Shown here piece by piece: positions 45,075-56,549 of a stretch of DNA of 64,000 bases (the first letter of the stretch is position 1; each line of letters starts with the position of its first letter). Source of the stretch: Mollicutes bacterium (lineage in GTDB: Bacteria > Bacillota_I > Bacilli_A > Izemoplasmatales > Izemoplasmataceae); NCBI GenBank assembly GCA_003555335.1, contig PWHD01000049.1, positions 1 to 64,000 on the forward strand. The letters run 5' to 3'. A program made the position numbers and the translations under genes. Below the pieces are notes generated by a model, which was not told where the DNA came from, did no database searches, and saw only the letters and a list, made by a program, of their open reading frames with translations.

Positions 45075-46148
45075 ATGAAGAAAAACGATGTCCTGAGCAA
45101 AATCAGAACCAATTTCACCAAACAGGTCCAAAGCGACCAGACGCTGAAGAACGCCTATCTGCTCGTCCATTCGGACAAACACGAGATCCATCTCAAGATG
45201 GCCGAAGGCAACGGCGCCGACGGGCCGCTTCATGAAGACCAGCCCAACTACCTCGCGAGTGTCGGAAAGCTCTACACTTCGACTTTGACCGGCATCCTCC
45301 ATGATGAAGGCAGTCTTTCTTTCGACGATGCCATGCGCGACCATCTCGACGATGACTTCTATGCCGATCTACATGTCCTTGAGGGTGAAAACCACACGGC
45401 GTCGATCAAAATCCATCACCTTCTGAACCACACCTCGGGCCTCTACGACTGTTTCTGGCCGATGGTGGACAAAATCATCCACGACCAAAAGACAACAATG
45501 TCCGTCAAAGACGTGCTCCGCTGGGGCAAGGAAAACAAAAAACCGGATTTCAAGCCTGGGGAAGGCTTCAGCTACACCGACACCAATTACTACCTACTCG
45601 GGCTGATCATTGAGAAAGTTACAGGCATGAGCCTTCCAGAAGCGCTCAGACACCACATCTTCGAACCGCTCGGCATGAAACATTCCCATATGCTGCACCA
45701 TGACCGTCCGATGGAAGAAAGCGACTACCCAATCGCCGATTTCCTGATTCGGGGTGTCAACCTTACGCCGGTCGAAGCCTACGGAACGATTGACTTCGGT
45801 GGCGGCTGCGTGGTGAGCACCCTTGAAGAACAGCTGACTTTCATGCGGGCGCTCAAAGAAAACCGTCTGCTTCGCGAGGAAACCTTCACCCGTATGAAAA
45901 ATGATACACGCAGATTTTCCGTTGGCATCGCCTATGGTTACGGTATCATGAGCTTCGTCACGGTGCCGGTGCTCATGCCGAAACGCTTCAACATGTGGGG
46001 CCATCCCGGGGTAACCGGTGCCTTTTCCTTCTATCATCCGACGCTTGACACCTATGTAATCGGCACTTTCAACAATGCCGATTATGCGAACAAAGGTGTT
46101 CGCTTCGCCTTGTTCAAAGTCATCAATCTCTTGCTCAAGCTGAAATAG
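45075..46148 (+). CDS. Beta-lactamase-fold serine hydrolase
   Basis: A 357-residue member of the class C beta-lactamase/EstB/D-Ala-D-Ala carboxypeptidase-like superfamily. The nucleophile motif SxxK is SVGK, the second motif YxN is YTDTNYYLLG, and HPGVTGAF near the C-terminus fits the third motif region. There is no signal peptide or membrane anchor, so it is probably a cytosolic esterase or peptidase. A role in antibiotic resistance is not supported, especially if the cell lacks a wall, as the overall gene content hints. AAAGGAG precedes ATG. Confidence 0.88.
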   Translation: MKKNDVLSKIRTNFTKQVQSDQTLKNAYLLVHSDKHEIHLKMAEGNGADGPLHEDQPNYLASVGKLYTSTLTGILHDEGSLSFDDAMRDHLDDDFYADLHVLEGENHTASIKIHHLLNHTSGLYDCFWPMVDKIIHDQKTTMSVKDVLRWGKENKKPDFKPGEGFSYTDTNYYLLGLIIEKVTGMSLPEALRHHIFEPLGMKHSHMLHHDRPMEESDYPIADFLIRGVNLTPVEAYGTIDFGGGCVVSTLEEQLTFMRALKENRLLREETFTRMKNDTRRFSVGIAYGYGIMSFVTVPVLMPKRFNMWGHPGVTGAFSFYHPTLDTYVIGTFNNADYANKGVRFALFKVINLLLKLK

Positions 46149-46176
46149 AAAACGCCGCGTTTGCGGCGTTTTTTCA
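46149..46176. terminator. Bidirectional terminator between the serine hydrolase and groEL
   Basis: Stem AAAACGCCGC/GCGGCGTTTT around a short loop, with T6 on the plus side and a T-rich flank on the minus side. It lies between two convergent genes. Confidence 0.88.
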
Positions 46177-47790
46177 CATCATGGGGCCGGGCATGGCCAA
46201 TGGCTGTTTGTCGTCCTCCGAGACATCGCAGACGGCGACTTCGGTGGTGATGAACATCGCGGCGATGCTCGCTGCGTTTCTGACCGCGCTTCTGGTCACC
46301 TTGGTCGGATCGATGATGCCGGCTTCGAGCAGATTCACCCAAAGGCCGCGTTTGGCATCGAACCCCTCATCGTTGTCGAGGGTTTTTTGTTTGGCGAGAA
46401 TCTCATCGCCGTCGAAACCGGCGTTCTCGGCGATCTGATGGATTGGCTGCAGAAGTGCGGAGAGGACAATGTTCATCCCCTTTTGGATATCGACGGTCTC
46501 GTCTTTGAGCGTCTCTTTGAGTTCGTTGTGGACACCGACAAGCACGGCGCCGCCCCCGAGGACGATACCCTCTTCGACCGCGGCTTTGGTGGCATTGAGC
46601 GCATCTTCGATACGGTGTTTTTTCTCCTTCATCTCGGTCTCGGTGGTCGCACCGACTTTGATGATGGCGACGCCGTCGGTGAGTTTGCCGAGACGCTTTT
46701 TGAGTTGTTTGACCTCATAGTCCGAATCGGTGTTCTCAATCTGTTTGCGGATCTCGTCCACGCGTTCGTTCAACGCATCAGTGTCACCGGCACCCTCCAA
46801 GATCGTGGTCGCATCCTTGCTCACGATGATTTTTTTCGCCTGGCCTAGATCTTCGGTGGTTGCGTCTTTCAGCTCCATACCGAGATCCTTGGCATAGAAG
46901 GTCGCACCGGTGGTGATGGCGATGTCGCTTAACATCTCTTTTTGTTTGTCGCCGAAACCGGGTGCTTTCGTGGCGACGACGTTGAATGTTCCGCGGAGTT
47001 TGTTGACGACGAGTGTGCTCACGACCTCGTTTTCGATATCGTCGGCGATGATGAACAGGGGTTTGTTGCTTTCAACGACTTGTTCGAGCACCGGCAGAAT
47101 GTCTTTGATGGTCGAGATTTTCTGGTCGGTGATCAGGATATTGGCGTTTTCAAGCACAACTTCCATCTTTTCCCTGTCACTGACCATGTAGGGCGAGACG
47201 TAACCCTTGTCGTACTGCATCCCTTCGACAAGTTCGAGTTCGGTATCGAATCCCTGGGATTCATCGACGGTGATGACGCCATCCTTGCCGACCTTGTCCA
47301 TCGCCTTGGCGATGATGTCGCCGACTTCGCGGCTGCCACTCGAGATGCTCGCGACACTCGCGATATCGGAACTTGTTTCAATCTTGCGTGATTTATCCAA
47401 TATTTTATCGGAAACCGCTTTGCTCGCTTTGTCGATTCCTTCTTTGAGAAGGACCGGATTGGCGCCCTTGTCTACCGCACGCACGCCGCTATGAATCATG
47501 GACTGAGCGAGTAGAGTGGCGGTGGTTGTGCCGTCGCCGGCGGTGTCGTTGGTGTTCGAAGCGACTTCCTGGACGAGTTTCGCGCCCATGTTCTCAAATG
47601 GATCTTTCAGGTCGATTTCCTTGGCGATGGTCACACCATCATTGGTGATCAACGGAGAGCCGCCTGATTTTTCCAATATGACATTGCGACCTTTCGGTCC
47701 AAGTGTGACATTGACCGTGCTGGCCAGTTTGTCGACGCCGTCAACCATGCGTTGACGTGCTTTTTTCGAGTAGATGATCTCTTTACTCAT
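46174..47790 (-). CDS. groEL: Chaperonin GroEL
   Basis: GroEL forms the double-ring folding chamber with GroES. The 538-residue product has the start [20 protein letters not shown], the ATP-site motif [27 protein letters not shown], and the conserved apical and equatorial blocks through [10 protein letters not shown]. The C-terminus ends PLAMPGPMM and lacks the usual Gly-Gly-Met repeats. ATG 47790 is used because GGAGG is placed nine bases before it; an in-frame TTG is too close to that site. It overlaps the groES end by eight bases. Confidence 0.97.
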   Translation of the reverse strand: MSKEIIYSKKARQRMVDGVDKLASTVNVTLGPKGRNVILEKSGGSPLITNDGVTIAKEIDLKDPFENMGAKLVQEVASNTNDTAGDGTTTATLLAQSMIHSGVRAVDKGANPVLLKEGIDKASKAVSDKILDKSRKIETSSDIASVASISSGSREVGDIIAKAMDKVGKDGVITVDESQGFDTELELVEGMQYDKGYVSPYMVSDREKMEVVLENANILITDQKISTIKDILPVLEQVVESNKPLFIIADDIENEVVSTLVVNKLRGTFNVVATKAPGFGDKQKEMLSDIAITTGATFYAKDLGMELKDATTEDLGQAKKIIVSKDATTILEGAGDTDALNERVDEIRKQIENTDSDYEVKQLKKRLGKLTDGVAIIKVGATTETEMKEKKHRIEDALNATKAAVEEGIVLGGGAVLVGVHNELKETLKDETVDIQKGMNIVLSALLQPIHQIAENAGFDGDEILAKQKTLDNDEGFDAKRGLWVNLLEAGIIDPTKVTRSAVRNAASIAAMFITTEVAVCDVSEDDKQPLAMPGPMM

Positions 47791-48067
47791 TGTCTTCAAC
47801 CTCCAATACAGCGATGATGTTCTCCTCGGAAACTATCAGGTACTTCTCGCCACCGATCTCGACGTCCGTCGAGGCGAATGACTTGTAGACCACGGTGTCG
47901 CCTTCCTTCAATGTCACCGGTTTATCCTTCGTACCGGGTCCGACAGCGATGACTTTCGCGGTGTTCGGGCTCGACTCCTCGCCACCGGTGAGAATGATGC
48001 CGCTTTTCGTCGTTTTTTGCGGCGTCTGTGATTGCAGAACAACATTATCATGCAATGGTTTGAGCAT
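47783..48067 (-). CDS. groES: Co-chaperonin GroES
   Basis: GroES caps the GroEL chamber. The 94-residue product starts LKPLHDNVVL, has a mobile loop (QKTTKSGIILTGG), and the core KVIAVGPGTKDK and KEGDTVVYK. AAGGAGG precedes ATG. It is first in a two-gene operon with groEL under a CIRCE element. Confidence 0.97.
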   Translation of the reverse strand: MLKPLHDNVVLQSQTPQKTTKSGIILTGGEESSPNTAKVIAVGPGTKDKPVTLKEGDTVVYKSFASTDVEIGGEKYLIVSEENIIAVLEVEDNE

Positions 48068-48103
48068 GATCCTACCTCCTTATGAGTGAAATATTCAGTT
48101 CTT

Positions 48104-48163
48104 TTGGCACTCAGACATAGTGTCTGCTAATAAAAATATACAAAATATTTTTTCCGTTGTCAA
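48104..48163 (-). promoter_or_regulatory. groESL promoter with CIRCE (HrcA) operator
   Basis: On the minus strand TTGACA (48163-48158), 17 bases, TATATT (48140-48135). The CIRCE inverted repeat follows at 48130-48104: TTAGCAGAC, nine bases, GAGTGCCAA, matching 7 and 8 of the 9 consensus bases in each arm. HrcA repression is the expected control; hrcA is not in the window. Confidence 0.93.
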
Positions 48164-48252
48164 GATGTCGATTTCACTTTCTAAAAATTTTGAAAGGTCT
48201 TTGTTAAGACGCTTCAATGAGTATGCCATAAAAACTTCGCAAGACTGCTTTC

Positions 48253-48281
48253 TTGCAAAGATGACCGGCATCTCCTATAAT
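48253..48281 (+). promoter_or_regulatory. Promoter of the glycerol-3-phosphate oxidation cluster
   Basis: TTGCAA (48253-48258), 17 bases, perfect TATAAT (48276-48281). About 105 bases of leader follow before the start codon. No catabolite-response element was recognised. Confidence 0.75.
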
Positions 48282-48391
48282 CAAGGTGAGTGTCCTTAGA
48301 ACAATGCGCTTGATTTTAACACACCGTTTTCGATCAAACTCTTATCTATGGACAGATGACATTTGACAGATGCACGGGAAGGGGAAAACCA

Positions 48392-49834
48392 ATGTATGAT
48401 TTCATCATCATCGGCGCCGGAATAACCGGGACGATGATTGCAAGGGAACTTTCGCGCTACAAGACAAGCGTTCTTGTTCTTGAGAAGGAAAATGATGTAG
48501 GGAACCACGCGACGCTGGCCAACAGCGCCATCTTACATAGCGGCCATGATCCGAAACACGGAACCATGAAAGCCCGCTTCTGTGTCGAGGGCAACCGTCT
48601 TTATGACGACCTTGAAGCCGAACTGGGCATTCCCATTCTCAAAACCGGTGGCCTTGTGCTTGCCAAGAGCGAAGAAGAGACGCGGATATTGAAAAAGCTG
48701 AAGAAAAACGCCGAAGCGAACAAGGTCCCTGGTGTCTGTCTTCTCGGCCGTGAAAGCCTTCTTGAAAAAGAAAGGCGTATCAGTGATGCGGTCGTGATGG
48801 GCCTCGAAGTGCCCACCACCAGTGTCACCTATCCATGGGAGGTCGCACTGCGGGCGATGGAGAACGCCATCGATAACGGCGTGGAATTCGAAAAGAATGA
48901 AACCGTCAGGGCTATTGAAAGAACCGGTGATAGCCTCTCTGTAAAAACACGGAACCATACTTACAAAGCGAAGACGGTCATCAATGCCGCCGGGGCTTTC
49001 GCCGGCGAAATCGCCGCCATGATTGAAGACCGGGTTCCCTATACCGTGACACCTCGCCGTGGTGAATACCTCGTTCTCGACCGCCGTGTCAAGGGGTTCA
49101 TCTCCCACACCCTCTATCCGGTCCCCGGTAGGAAAGGCAAGGGGACGCTGCTTGTTCCTCAGGTCCATGGAAACATCCTGATCGGACCGACCAGCGTCTT
49201 CCAAGACGCTCTGGATGAGGCGCCCACAACCGCAGACGGCTTGGCGGAGATCAGAAGAAAGGCAAACAAACTTGTCAGCGACATCCCTTTCGACAAAGTC
49301 ATCAGGACTTTCGCCGGTATCCGCGCCTCGATCGATAAAAAGGATTTCCATATCGCCCGTTCGAAAGAAGAAACGGACTTCATCCACGTTGCCGGCATCG
49401 ATTCGCCCGGTCTCACCGCCGCCCCCGCCATTGCGAAATACGTCGTCGAGACGATCATCATGAAAAAGACACCGCTCGAAAAAGACCCCGGTTTCAATCC
49501 GAAAATCAAAACCGTCACCATGTATCATGACATGGACGCAGCGGCACGCAACGCCGCGTTTCAGTCCGATGACCGCTATGGCCGCGTCGTCTGCAAGTGC
49601 GAGATGGTGACCGAAGCGGATCTCATCAACCATATCAGGCGCCCCCTCGGCGCCGATTCGGTGAAAGCCCTCAAGAAAAGAGCCCGTATCGGAAGCGGAC
49701 TCTGCCAGGGCGGATTCTGTGAACATGAGGCGGTAAGGATTCTGGCGGAGACCCTCGGTAAAAAGATGACCGGAATCGATTATTACGCAAAAGACACACC
49801 CGTGCTCTTGAAAGACACGAAGGCGCCATCATGA
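48392..49834 (+). CDS. GlpA-like FAD-dependent glycerol-3-phosphate dehydrogenase with BFD-type [2Fe-2S] domain
   Basis: A 480-residue flavoprotein. It has an N-terminal FAD site (FIIIGAGITGTMIARELS, then VLVLEKENDVG), a DAO-type substrate domain, and INAAGAFAGEIA. Its C-terminal bfd-like iron-sulfur domain has cysteines in VCKCEMV and GSGLCQGGFCEHEA. This resembles the GlpA-type anaerobic dehydrogenases of Bacillota, which oxidise glycerol-3-phosphate to dihydroxyacetone phosphate and pass electrons on to a partner flavoprotein. ATG 48392 follows GGAAGGGG. Other substrates of the same family (2-hydroxy acids, amino acids) remain possible, but glpK in the same cluster supports glycerol-3-phosphate. 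Confidence 0.85.
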   Translation: MYDFIIIGAGITGTMIARELSRYKTSVLVLEKENDVGNHATLANSAILHSGHDPKHGTMKARFCVEGNRLYDDLEAELGIPILKTGGLVLAKSEEETRILKKLKKNAEANKVPGVCLLGRESLLEKERRISDAVVMGLEVPTTSVTYPWEVALRAMENAIDNGVEFEKNETVRAIERTGDSLSVKTRNHTYKAKTVINAAGAFAGEIAAMIEDRVPYTVTPRRGEYLVLDRRVKGFISHTLYPVPGRKGKGTLLVPQVHGNILIGPTSVFQDALDEAPTTADGLAEIRRKANKLVSDIPFDKVIRTFAGIRASIDKKDFHIARSKEETDFIHVAGIDSPGLTAAPAIAKYVVETIIMKKTPLEKDPGFNPKIKTVTMYHDMDAAARNAAFQSDDRYGRVVCKCEMVTEADLINHIRRPLGADSVKALKKRARIGSGLCQGGFCEHEAVRILAETLGKKMTGIDYYAKDTPVLLKDTKAPS

Positions 49835-51099
49835 GCACTTATGACATCATCGTCATCGGCGGCGGCGCCGGTGGTCTTGCCGCTGCGCAGGCGGCCGCTG
49901 CGAATAAGACGAGCGTACTGCTCATCGAAAAGGACGCCCGCTTGGGCGGAATCCTGAATCAGTGCATCCATAATGGTTTCGGACTGCACCATTACAGGGA
50001 GGAACTCACCGGTCCGGAATACGCGGAAAAAGCGATTGATGAACTCACCGATAAGACGCTGAACATCCGTCTGAACACCACCGTCACGAAACTGAACAAG
50101 GAGGAGGATCGGTTCTTTGTGACCTACATGAACAAGGAAGAAGGCGAACGCACCGTCACGGCCGGCGCCTGCGTCCTGACTACCGGTTCCTATGAACGCA
50201 CCCGGGGCGCCATCGCCCTTCCTGGTACCCGTCCGAGGGGCATCATGACCGCCGGCAGCGCGCAGCGCTACATCAACATCGACGGCTACATGGTCGGTAA
50301 AAGGATTCTCATTCTCGGTAGCGGCGACATCGGTCTGATCATGGCCAGAAGGCTGACACTCGAAGGCGCCGAGGTGGTGGGTGTCGCAGAGCTTCTGCCG
50401 CATGCGAGCGGTCTCACCCGCAACATCGTGCAATGCCTCCATGACTTCGATATTCCGCTTTATCTCTCCCACACCGTGACCGATATCAAAGGCAAAGAAA
50501 CGTTGGAAAGCGTGACCCTGAGCGCGATCGATGCGAAAGGACGACCCAAAAAAGACAGCGAGAAACATTTCGATGTGGACACCCTCTTGCTGTCGGTCGG
50601 GCTGATTCCCGACACAAAAACCTTCGACGGTATCACTTTCAAAGAAGATCCCCGTACCGGCGGCGCCTATGTCGATCAACACTTCGAGACCTCCGTCTCC
50701 GGGCTTTTCGCTTCGGGCAACGCGCTTCATATCCACGACCTGGTGGACTTCGTGACCGAAGAGAGTCTAATCGCCGGAAAAGCCGCGAACCGCTACGTCC
50801 ATCGTCTGAAGAACAAAAAGAAGAACCACATCCGCGTCAATCCGGGAGAGGGAATCGACTACGTGCTCCCGCAGCGCATCGATACCACTTCAAAGAAGCA
50901 CCCCGTCACCTTCAGTTTCAGGGTCAAAGAAGAAAATGCGCAAGCCACTTTGAGACTGTGTCAGGGTGAGCGCGTCATTCTCGAGAAGAAAAGACGGTTT
51001 CTAACCCCACCCGAGATGGAACGACTGATTCTCCCTGTCAAAAAAACATTGGACGTAGAAACGCCGCTCACGCTTCATCTGGAGGTGGATGAGGGATGA
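49831..51099 (+). CDS. FAD/NAD(P)-dependent oxidoreductase partner of the GlpA-like enzyme
   Basis: A 422-residue pyridine nucleotide-disulfide-type flavoprotein. It has an N-terminal FAD motif IIVIGGGAGGLAAAQAA, LIEKDARLGGILNQC and a second dinucleotide site RILILGSGDIGLIMARRL. The segment GIMTAGSAQRYINIDGY and the final SGLFASGNALHIHDLVDFV carry the family pattern. It is the middle gene of the conserved trio GlpA-like, this oxidoreductase, DUF1667, and probably takes the electrons to NAD(P) or another acceptor. It overlaps both neighbours by four bases. Confidence 0.87.
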   Translation: MSTYDIIVIGGGAGGLAAAQAAAANKTSVLLIEKDARLGGILNQCIHNGFGLHHYREELTGPEYAEKAIDELTDKTLNIRLNTTVTKLNKEEDRFFVTYMNKEEGERTVTAGACVLTTGSYERTRGAIALPGTRPRGIMTAGSAQRYINIDGYMVGKRILILGSGDIGLIMARRLTLEGAEVVGVAELLPHASGLTRNIVQCLHDFDIPLYLSHTVTDIKGKETLESVTLSAIDAKGRPKKDSEKHFDVDTLLLSVGLIPDTKTFDGITFKEDPRTGGAYVDQHFETSVSGLFASGNALHIHDLVDFVTEESLIAGKAANRYVHRLKNKKKNHIRVNPGEGIDYVLPQRIDTTSKKHPVTFSFRVKEENAQATLRLCQGERVILEKKRRFLTPPEMERLILPVKKTLDVETPLTLHLEVDEG

Positions 51100-51443
51100 A
51101 AAAGTCAATGATCTGCATCGCCTGTCCCGTCGGTTGTCATCTTGAAGTCGACGAATCGCTGAATGTGACCGGCAACCGCTGCAAGAAAGGCGAATCCTAC
51201 GCGGTCGAAGAGATGACCAACCCGACCCGTATCCTCACAACCACCGTCGCCATCGACAGTCGACTGCAAAGACGCATCAGCGTCAAAAGCGCAGACCCAC
51301 TGCCGAAAGCGAAACTTTTCGATTGCATGCCCGTCATCAACAAGGTTCGCCTCGACCCACCGGTAAAACGCGGTGATATCGTTGTCAGAAACATCCTGGA
51401 CACCGGCACCGACATCATTGCCACACGCACCATCGAAGAATAG
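51096..51443 (+). CDS. DUF1667 four-cysteine protein
   Basis: A 115-residue DUF1667 protein. It has the N-terminal cysteine motif CIACPVGCHLEV and a third cysteine in GNRCKKGESYAVEE, so three to four cysteines can bind an iron-sulfur or zinc centre. The rest is the conserved TTTVAI and FDCMPVINKV region. In Bacillota it is consistently encoded after the two flavoproteins of this cluster and is thought to be a small redox subunit. Function is otherwise unproven. Confidence 0.88.
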   Translation: MKKSMICIACPVGCHLEVDESLNVTGNRCKKGESYAVEEMTNPTRILTTTVAIDSRLQRRISVKSADPLPKAKLFDCMPVINKVRLDPPVKRGDIVVRNILDTGTDIIATRTIEE

Positions 51444-51828
51444 GCAGTCTTTAGAAACTCATAACTGCATGAAGATTTCAATACCGGGCAAAAGCGATCA
51501 AGGTTTTTACCTTGGACCGAGGTTCGGTGAAGATTTGCGGGCAAGTTTTGATTTGAAGATGGTACTATCGATGAAGCAACAAGGACGTCGTTCATGTTTC
51601 CGGCCAATGAAAACTATTGTAGGGCCGGTCGTCCGTTTTTCAAAAACCACGCCCAAAGCCCCTCCTTTCGGCTTTTGGCCCACACTTTTGTGGTTTTCGG
51701 TGGACAATCTCACACTGAAACTGGTAATATAGACATGGTTGAAACCGTTAAAGCATTACATGCACGCGGAAACATCGCCATTCAAAACTAGAGCTTTTTT
51801 GGCGCATTATGATAAAGGAGCATCCGAC
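51444..51828 (+). promoter_or_regulatory. 385-bp non-coding region: terminator and glpK promoter
   Basis: No credible gene. A two-step hairpin at 51583-51634 (GGACG and CCGGCC pairing with GGCCGG and CGTCC) followed by T5 ends at 51640. It reads as a terminator for the upstream trio or as an attenuator. A promoter candidate follows: TGGACA (51701-51706), 18 bases, TAATAT (51725-51730) with a TGG extension. The first 130 bases hold weaker hairpins (CAAGG/CCTTG, ACCGA/TCGGT) with no assigned role. Confidence 0.6.
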
Positions 51829-53334
<1,506 letters not shown>

Positions 53335-53347
53335 ATTACCGTGCGCA

Positions 53348-53376
53348 TTGACTTTTCATGGGTGATTGTCTATAAT
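53348..53376 (+). promoter_or_regulatory. Promoter of the riboflavin operon
   Basis: TTGACT (53348-53353), 17 bases, perfect TATAAT (53371-53376), about 25 bases before the riboswitch. Confidence 0.85.
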
Positions 53377-53404
53377 TGACTTGTCATATAACTAATCGAA
53401 TAGA

Positions 53405-53511
53405 ATCTTCAGGGCAGGGTGTAATTCCCGACCGGCGGTAAAGTCCGCGAGCTCACGCTGAATAGGTGCGATTCCTATACCGACAGTATAGTCTGGATGG
53501 AAGAAGATGAA
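53405..53511 (+). promoter_or_regulatory. FMN riboswitch (RFN element)
   Basis: The RFN consensus is clear: AGGGCAGGGTG, then GACCGGCGGTAAAGTCCGCG, AGGTGCGATTCCTAT, CCGACAGTATAGTC and the closing GGATGGAAGAAGAT. It binds FMN and favours the downstream terminator, lowering riboflavin gene expression when FMN is plentiful. Confidence 0.97.
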
Positions 53512-53554
53512 CCACGTGTTTTTTGACGCGTGAACTCATGTTTGAATCCGCGAT

Positions 53555-53578
53555 TGCCCTGAAAAGGGCATTTTTTTT
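53555..53578 (+). terminator. FMN riboswitch terminator
   Basis: Stem TGCCCT/AGGGCA with a four-base loop and T8, 16 bases before ribD. Its left arm TTGCCCT can alternatively pair with the AGGGCA segment at the 5' side of the riboswitch. Confidence 0.9.
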
Positions 53579-53593
53579 GGGAAAGGTGGTTCT

Positions 53594-54688
53594 ATGCACA
53601 TAAGATACATGAAAGAAGCGCTGAAACTCGCCGAAAAAGGAACGGGCTTCACAAATCCGAATCCGCTTGTCGGCGCCGTCATCTTGAAAGATGGCCGTGT
53701 GGTCGGTCGCGGCTATCATGAACGCTACGGAAAGGCGCACGCCGAAATCAACGCCCTCAAAGACGCCGGTCAGGAAGCCAAAGGCGCGACGATGTATGTC
53801 ACACTCGAGCCCTGCTCGCACCACGGCAAGACCCCGCCCTGCGCCGAAGCCATCATCAAAAGCGGCATCAGGAAAGTCGTGATTGCTTCGAAGGACCCCA
53901 ATCCGCTGGTGTCCGGACGAGGCATCAGAATGTTGAAAAACGCGGGTATCGACGTCATCACGGGTATCCTCGATGCGGAAAACCGACGGCTGAACACCTT
54001 CTTTTTCCATCACATGGAAACCGGAAAGCCTTATGTGCTCATGAAGACCGCGATGAGCGCCGACGGTAAAATCGCGACAAGAACCCATGACTCCAAATGG
54101 ATCAGCAATGAGAAATCCCGTGAATTCGTACACGAACTCAGACACCGCATGCAAGCCATCATGGTCGGTGCCGGAACCGTCATCCATGACAATCCCCACC
54201 TGACTTCCCGCCTGGGCGGAAGAAAGGTCAGTCAGCCGGTTCGCATCATTCTCGACACCTGCGGAGAAACCCCGCTCGAGAGCCACGTGCTCAACACCGA
54301 AAACGCCCGCACCATCATGGTTGTCTCCGACAAGGTGAAACCGGCGGCGATCCGTATTTTCGAGGAAAAAGGTGCCGAGGTACTGATCATGCCGCAAAAT
54401 GACGGGAAGATCGATCTTTCTGACCTGATGGAAAGACTCGGAAAAAAAGGCATCAACAGCATCCTGCTTGAAGGTGGGGCCCATGTCAATGACAGTGCCA
54501 TCCGAAGCAAGATCGTCCAGGAAATCCACAGCTTCATCGCCCCGATCATCATCGGTGGCAAGGACGCACCGGGCCCCGTGGGTGGCAGTGGCGTCGCAAA
54601 TGTCAAAGAAAGCACCAGACTCGACCGGGTGGAAACCGTCGTTTTCGACGAGGACCTGCTGCTGGTCTACAAAGTGAGGTATGATTGA
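53594..54688 (+). CDS. ribD: Bifunctional riboflavin deaminase/reductase
   Basis: RibD carries out the deaminase and reductase steps after GTP cyclohydrolase II. The 364-residue product has an N-terminal zinc deaminase domain (GRGYHERYGKAHAEINAL, then PCSHHGKTPPCAEAI) and a C-terminal NADPH reductase domain (MKTAMSADGKIATR, VGAGTVIHDNPHLTSR, ILLEGGAHVNDSAI). First gene of a five-gene operon under the FMN riboswitch. It overlaps ribE by one base. Confidence 0.97.
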   Translation: MHIRYMKEALKLAEKGTGFTNPNPLVGAVILKDGRVVGRGYHERYGKAHAEINALKDAGQEAKGATMYVTLEPCSHHGKTPPCAEAIIKSGIRKVVIASKDPNPLVSGRGIRMLKNAGIDVITGILDAENRRLNTFFFHHMETGKPYVLMKTAMSADGKIATRTHDSKWISNEKSREFVHELRHRMQAIMVGAGTVIHDNPHLTSRLGGRKVSQPVRIILDTCGETPLESHVLNTENARTIMVVSDKVKPAAIRIFEEKGAEVLIMPQNDGKIDLSDLMERLGKKGINSILLEGGAHVNDSAIRSKIVQEIHSFIAPIIIGGKDAPGPVGGSGVANVKESTRLDRVETVVFDEDLLLVYKVRYD

Positions 54689-55323
54689 TGTTCACAGGCA
54701 TAATCGAAGAAAAAGGACGCATCACCGCCATCAACCGCGGACAGAAGAGCGCCCGCATGACCATCGCGGCGTCAAAAGTCCTTGAAGGCACCAAACTAGG
54801 CGATTCGATCAACACCGACGGCGTCTGTCTGACCGTGACCGCCATGGACGACAAGACCTTCACCATCGACATGATGCATGAGACACTGACCAGAAGCGCC
54901 CTCGGTGAGCTTTCCGTGGGCGATGCGGTCAATCTCGAACGCGCCATGCAGGTCAACGACCGTTTCGGCGGCCACATCGTGAGTGGTCACATCGACGGCA
55001 CCGGCGTCATCCAGTCGATCAGCCGCATCGATATCGCTTATTGGGTCGTGATCCGGGCGCCCGGTGAGATACTGCGCTATATTGTAGACAAAGGGTCCAT
55101 CGCGATCGATGGCATTTCCCTGACCGTCGCGGAGCTGAAAAGCGACACCTTCAGCGTTTCGCTCATCCCGCACACGAAACAAGAGACCACACTGCTTTCC
55201 AAACGACCGGGTACCAAGGTGAATCTGGAGAATGACCTGGTTGGCAAATACGTAGAAAAGCTGCTGAATCCCCATCAAAAGGGTAAAATCGATGCGGATT
55301 TCCTTAAGAAACACGGTTATTGA
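54688..55323 (+). CDS. ribE: Riboflavin synthase alpha chain
   Basis: Converts two 6,7-dimethyl-8-ribityllumazines to riboflavin and a pyrimidine. The 211-residue product shows the internal duplication of the family: [12 protein letters not shown] at the start and [14 protein letters not shown] at the start of the second barrel, plus [15 protein letters not shown] 54688 overlaps the ribD stop, with GAGGT just upstream. Confidence 0.97.
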   Translation: MFTGIIEEKGRITAINRGQKSARMTIAASKVLEGTKLGDSINTDGVCLTVTAMDDKTFTIDMMHETLTRSALGELSVGDAVNLERAMQVNDRFGGHIVSGHIDGTGVIQSISRIDIAYWVVIRAPGEILRYIVDKGSIAIDGISLTVAELKSDTFSVSLIPHTKQETTLLSKRPGTKVNLENDLVGKYVEKLLNPHQKGKIDADFLKKHGY

Positions 55324-55334
55324 GGAGGAATAAC

Positions 55335-56549
55335 ATGACAAATTTCAACAAGATAGAAGAAGGCATCGAAGCCCTTAGAAACGGTGAGATGGTCATCGTC
55401 GTCGATGATGAGGACCGCGAAAATGAAGGTGACCTCGTGATGGCCGCCGAACACGCCACACCCGAAGCCATCAATTTCATGGCGACCTACGGAAGGGGCC
55501 TCATCTGTCTGCCCCTGGAAAAATCCCACATCGACAAACTCGGCCTCAGTACCATGGTCGACAACAACACCGACCAACTCCATACCGCCTTCACCGAATC
55601 CATCGACGCGGTGGAGACCACCACGGGCATCAGTGCCCATGAACGGGCCCACACCATCCTAAGGACCCTCGACCCGCACGCCGGGCCGCAGGATTTCAAG
55701 AAACCCGGCCACATCTTCCCGCTGATCGCCAAAGAAGGCGGCGTCCTCAAAAGGGCGGGACATACCGAAGCGAGTGTCGACCTCGCCCGTCTGGCGGGAC
55801 TCAAACCTGCAGGCGTCATCTGCGAGATCATGAACGACGACGGATCGATGGCCCGGGTCCCCGACCTGGTCAAGTACAAAAAGAAGCACAATCTCAAGAT
55901 GATCACCATCGCGGACCTGATCGCCTACCGCAGACAGGAAGACTCCTATGTGCAAAGGGCCGCGGAATCCATTCTTCCGACCGAACACGGCACGTTCAAG
56001 ATGGTCGGCTTCGAAAATACCCTGAGCGGTGAACACCATGTCGCCTTAGTCAAAGGAGACATCACCGAAACAGACGAAGTGCTCATCAGGGTCCACTCGG
56101 AGTGTCTCACCGGTGATGCGTTCATGTCGAAACGCTGTGACTGCGGTGAGCAACTGAACGCGGCGATGGCGAAGATACAGGCCGAAGGCAAGGGCATCCT
56201 GCTTTATATGCGTCAAGAGGGACGCGGCATCGGCCTTATCAACAAGATCAGAGCCTACCATCTTCAAGACCAGGGCATGGATACCGTCGAAGCCAATGAA
56301 GCCCTCGGTTTCCCCGACGACATGCGGGATTACGGTATCGGCGCGCAAATCCTGAGGGAACTCGGGGTCAAGAAAATCCGACTCATGACCAACAATCCCC
56401 GCAAAATCGGCGGCCTTTCGGGCTACGGTCTCGAAGTTGTCAAACGGGAACCGATTCAGATGAATCACAATGAAAGAAACAGACACTACCTGAGAACCAA
56501 AAAGGATAAACTGGGCCATATGCTCAAATTCAAGGAGGATGAACAATGA
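55335..56549 (+). CDS. ribBA: Bifunctional 3,4-dihydroxy-2-butanone 4-phosphate synthase / GTP cyclohydrolase II
   Basis: The 404-residue protein makes both precursors of the pathway. The RibB part has [19 protein letters not shown] and the [14 protein letters not shown] block. The RibA part, from about residue 205, has the zinc ligands in [20 protein letters not shown], the RQEGRGIGL motif and the GTP site [19 protein letters not shown] 55335 follows GAGGAGG; upstream in-frame codons overlap ribE. It overlaps ribH by four bases. Confidence 0.97.
   Translation: MTNFNKIEEGIEALRNGEMVIVVDDEDRENEGDLVMAAEHATPEAINFMATYGRGLICLPLEKSHIDKLGLSTMVDNNTDQLHTAFTESIDAVETTTGISAHERAHTILRTLDPHAGPQDFKKPGHIFPLIAKEGGVLKRAGHTEASVDLARLAGLKPAGVICEIMNDDGSMARVPDLVKYKKKHNLKMITIADLIAYRRQEDSYVQRAAESILPTEHGTFKMVGFENTLSGEHHVALVKGDITETDEVLIRVHSECLTGDAFMSKRCDCGEQLNAAMAKIQAEGKGILLYMRQEGRGIGLINKIRAYHLQDQGMDTVEANEALGFPDDMRDYGIGAQILRELGVKKIRLMTNNPRKIGGLSGYGLEVVKREPIQMNHNERNRHYLRTKKDKLGHMLKFKEDEQ

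Noticed and set aside
45075..46148. Beta-lactamase conferring drug resistance
   Set aside because: Motifs fit the broad serine hydrolase superfamily, there is no export signal, and no resistance context is present.
51373..51791. Open frames in the glpK upstream region
   Set aside because: They overlap the terminator hairpin and the promoter, and the products match nothing.
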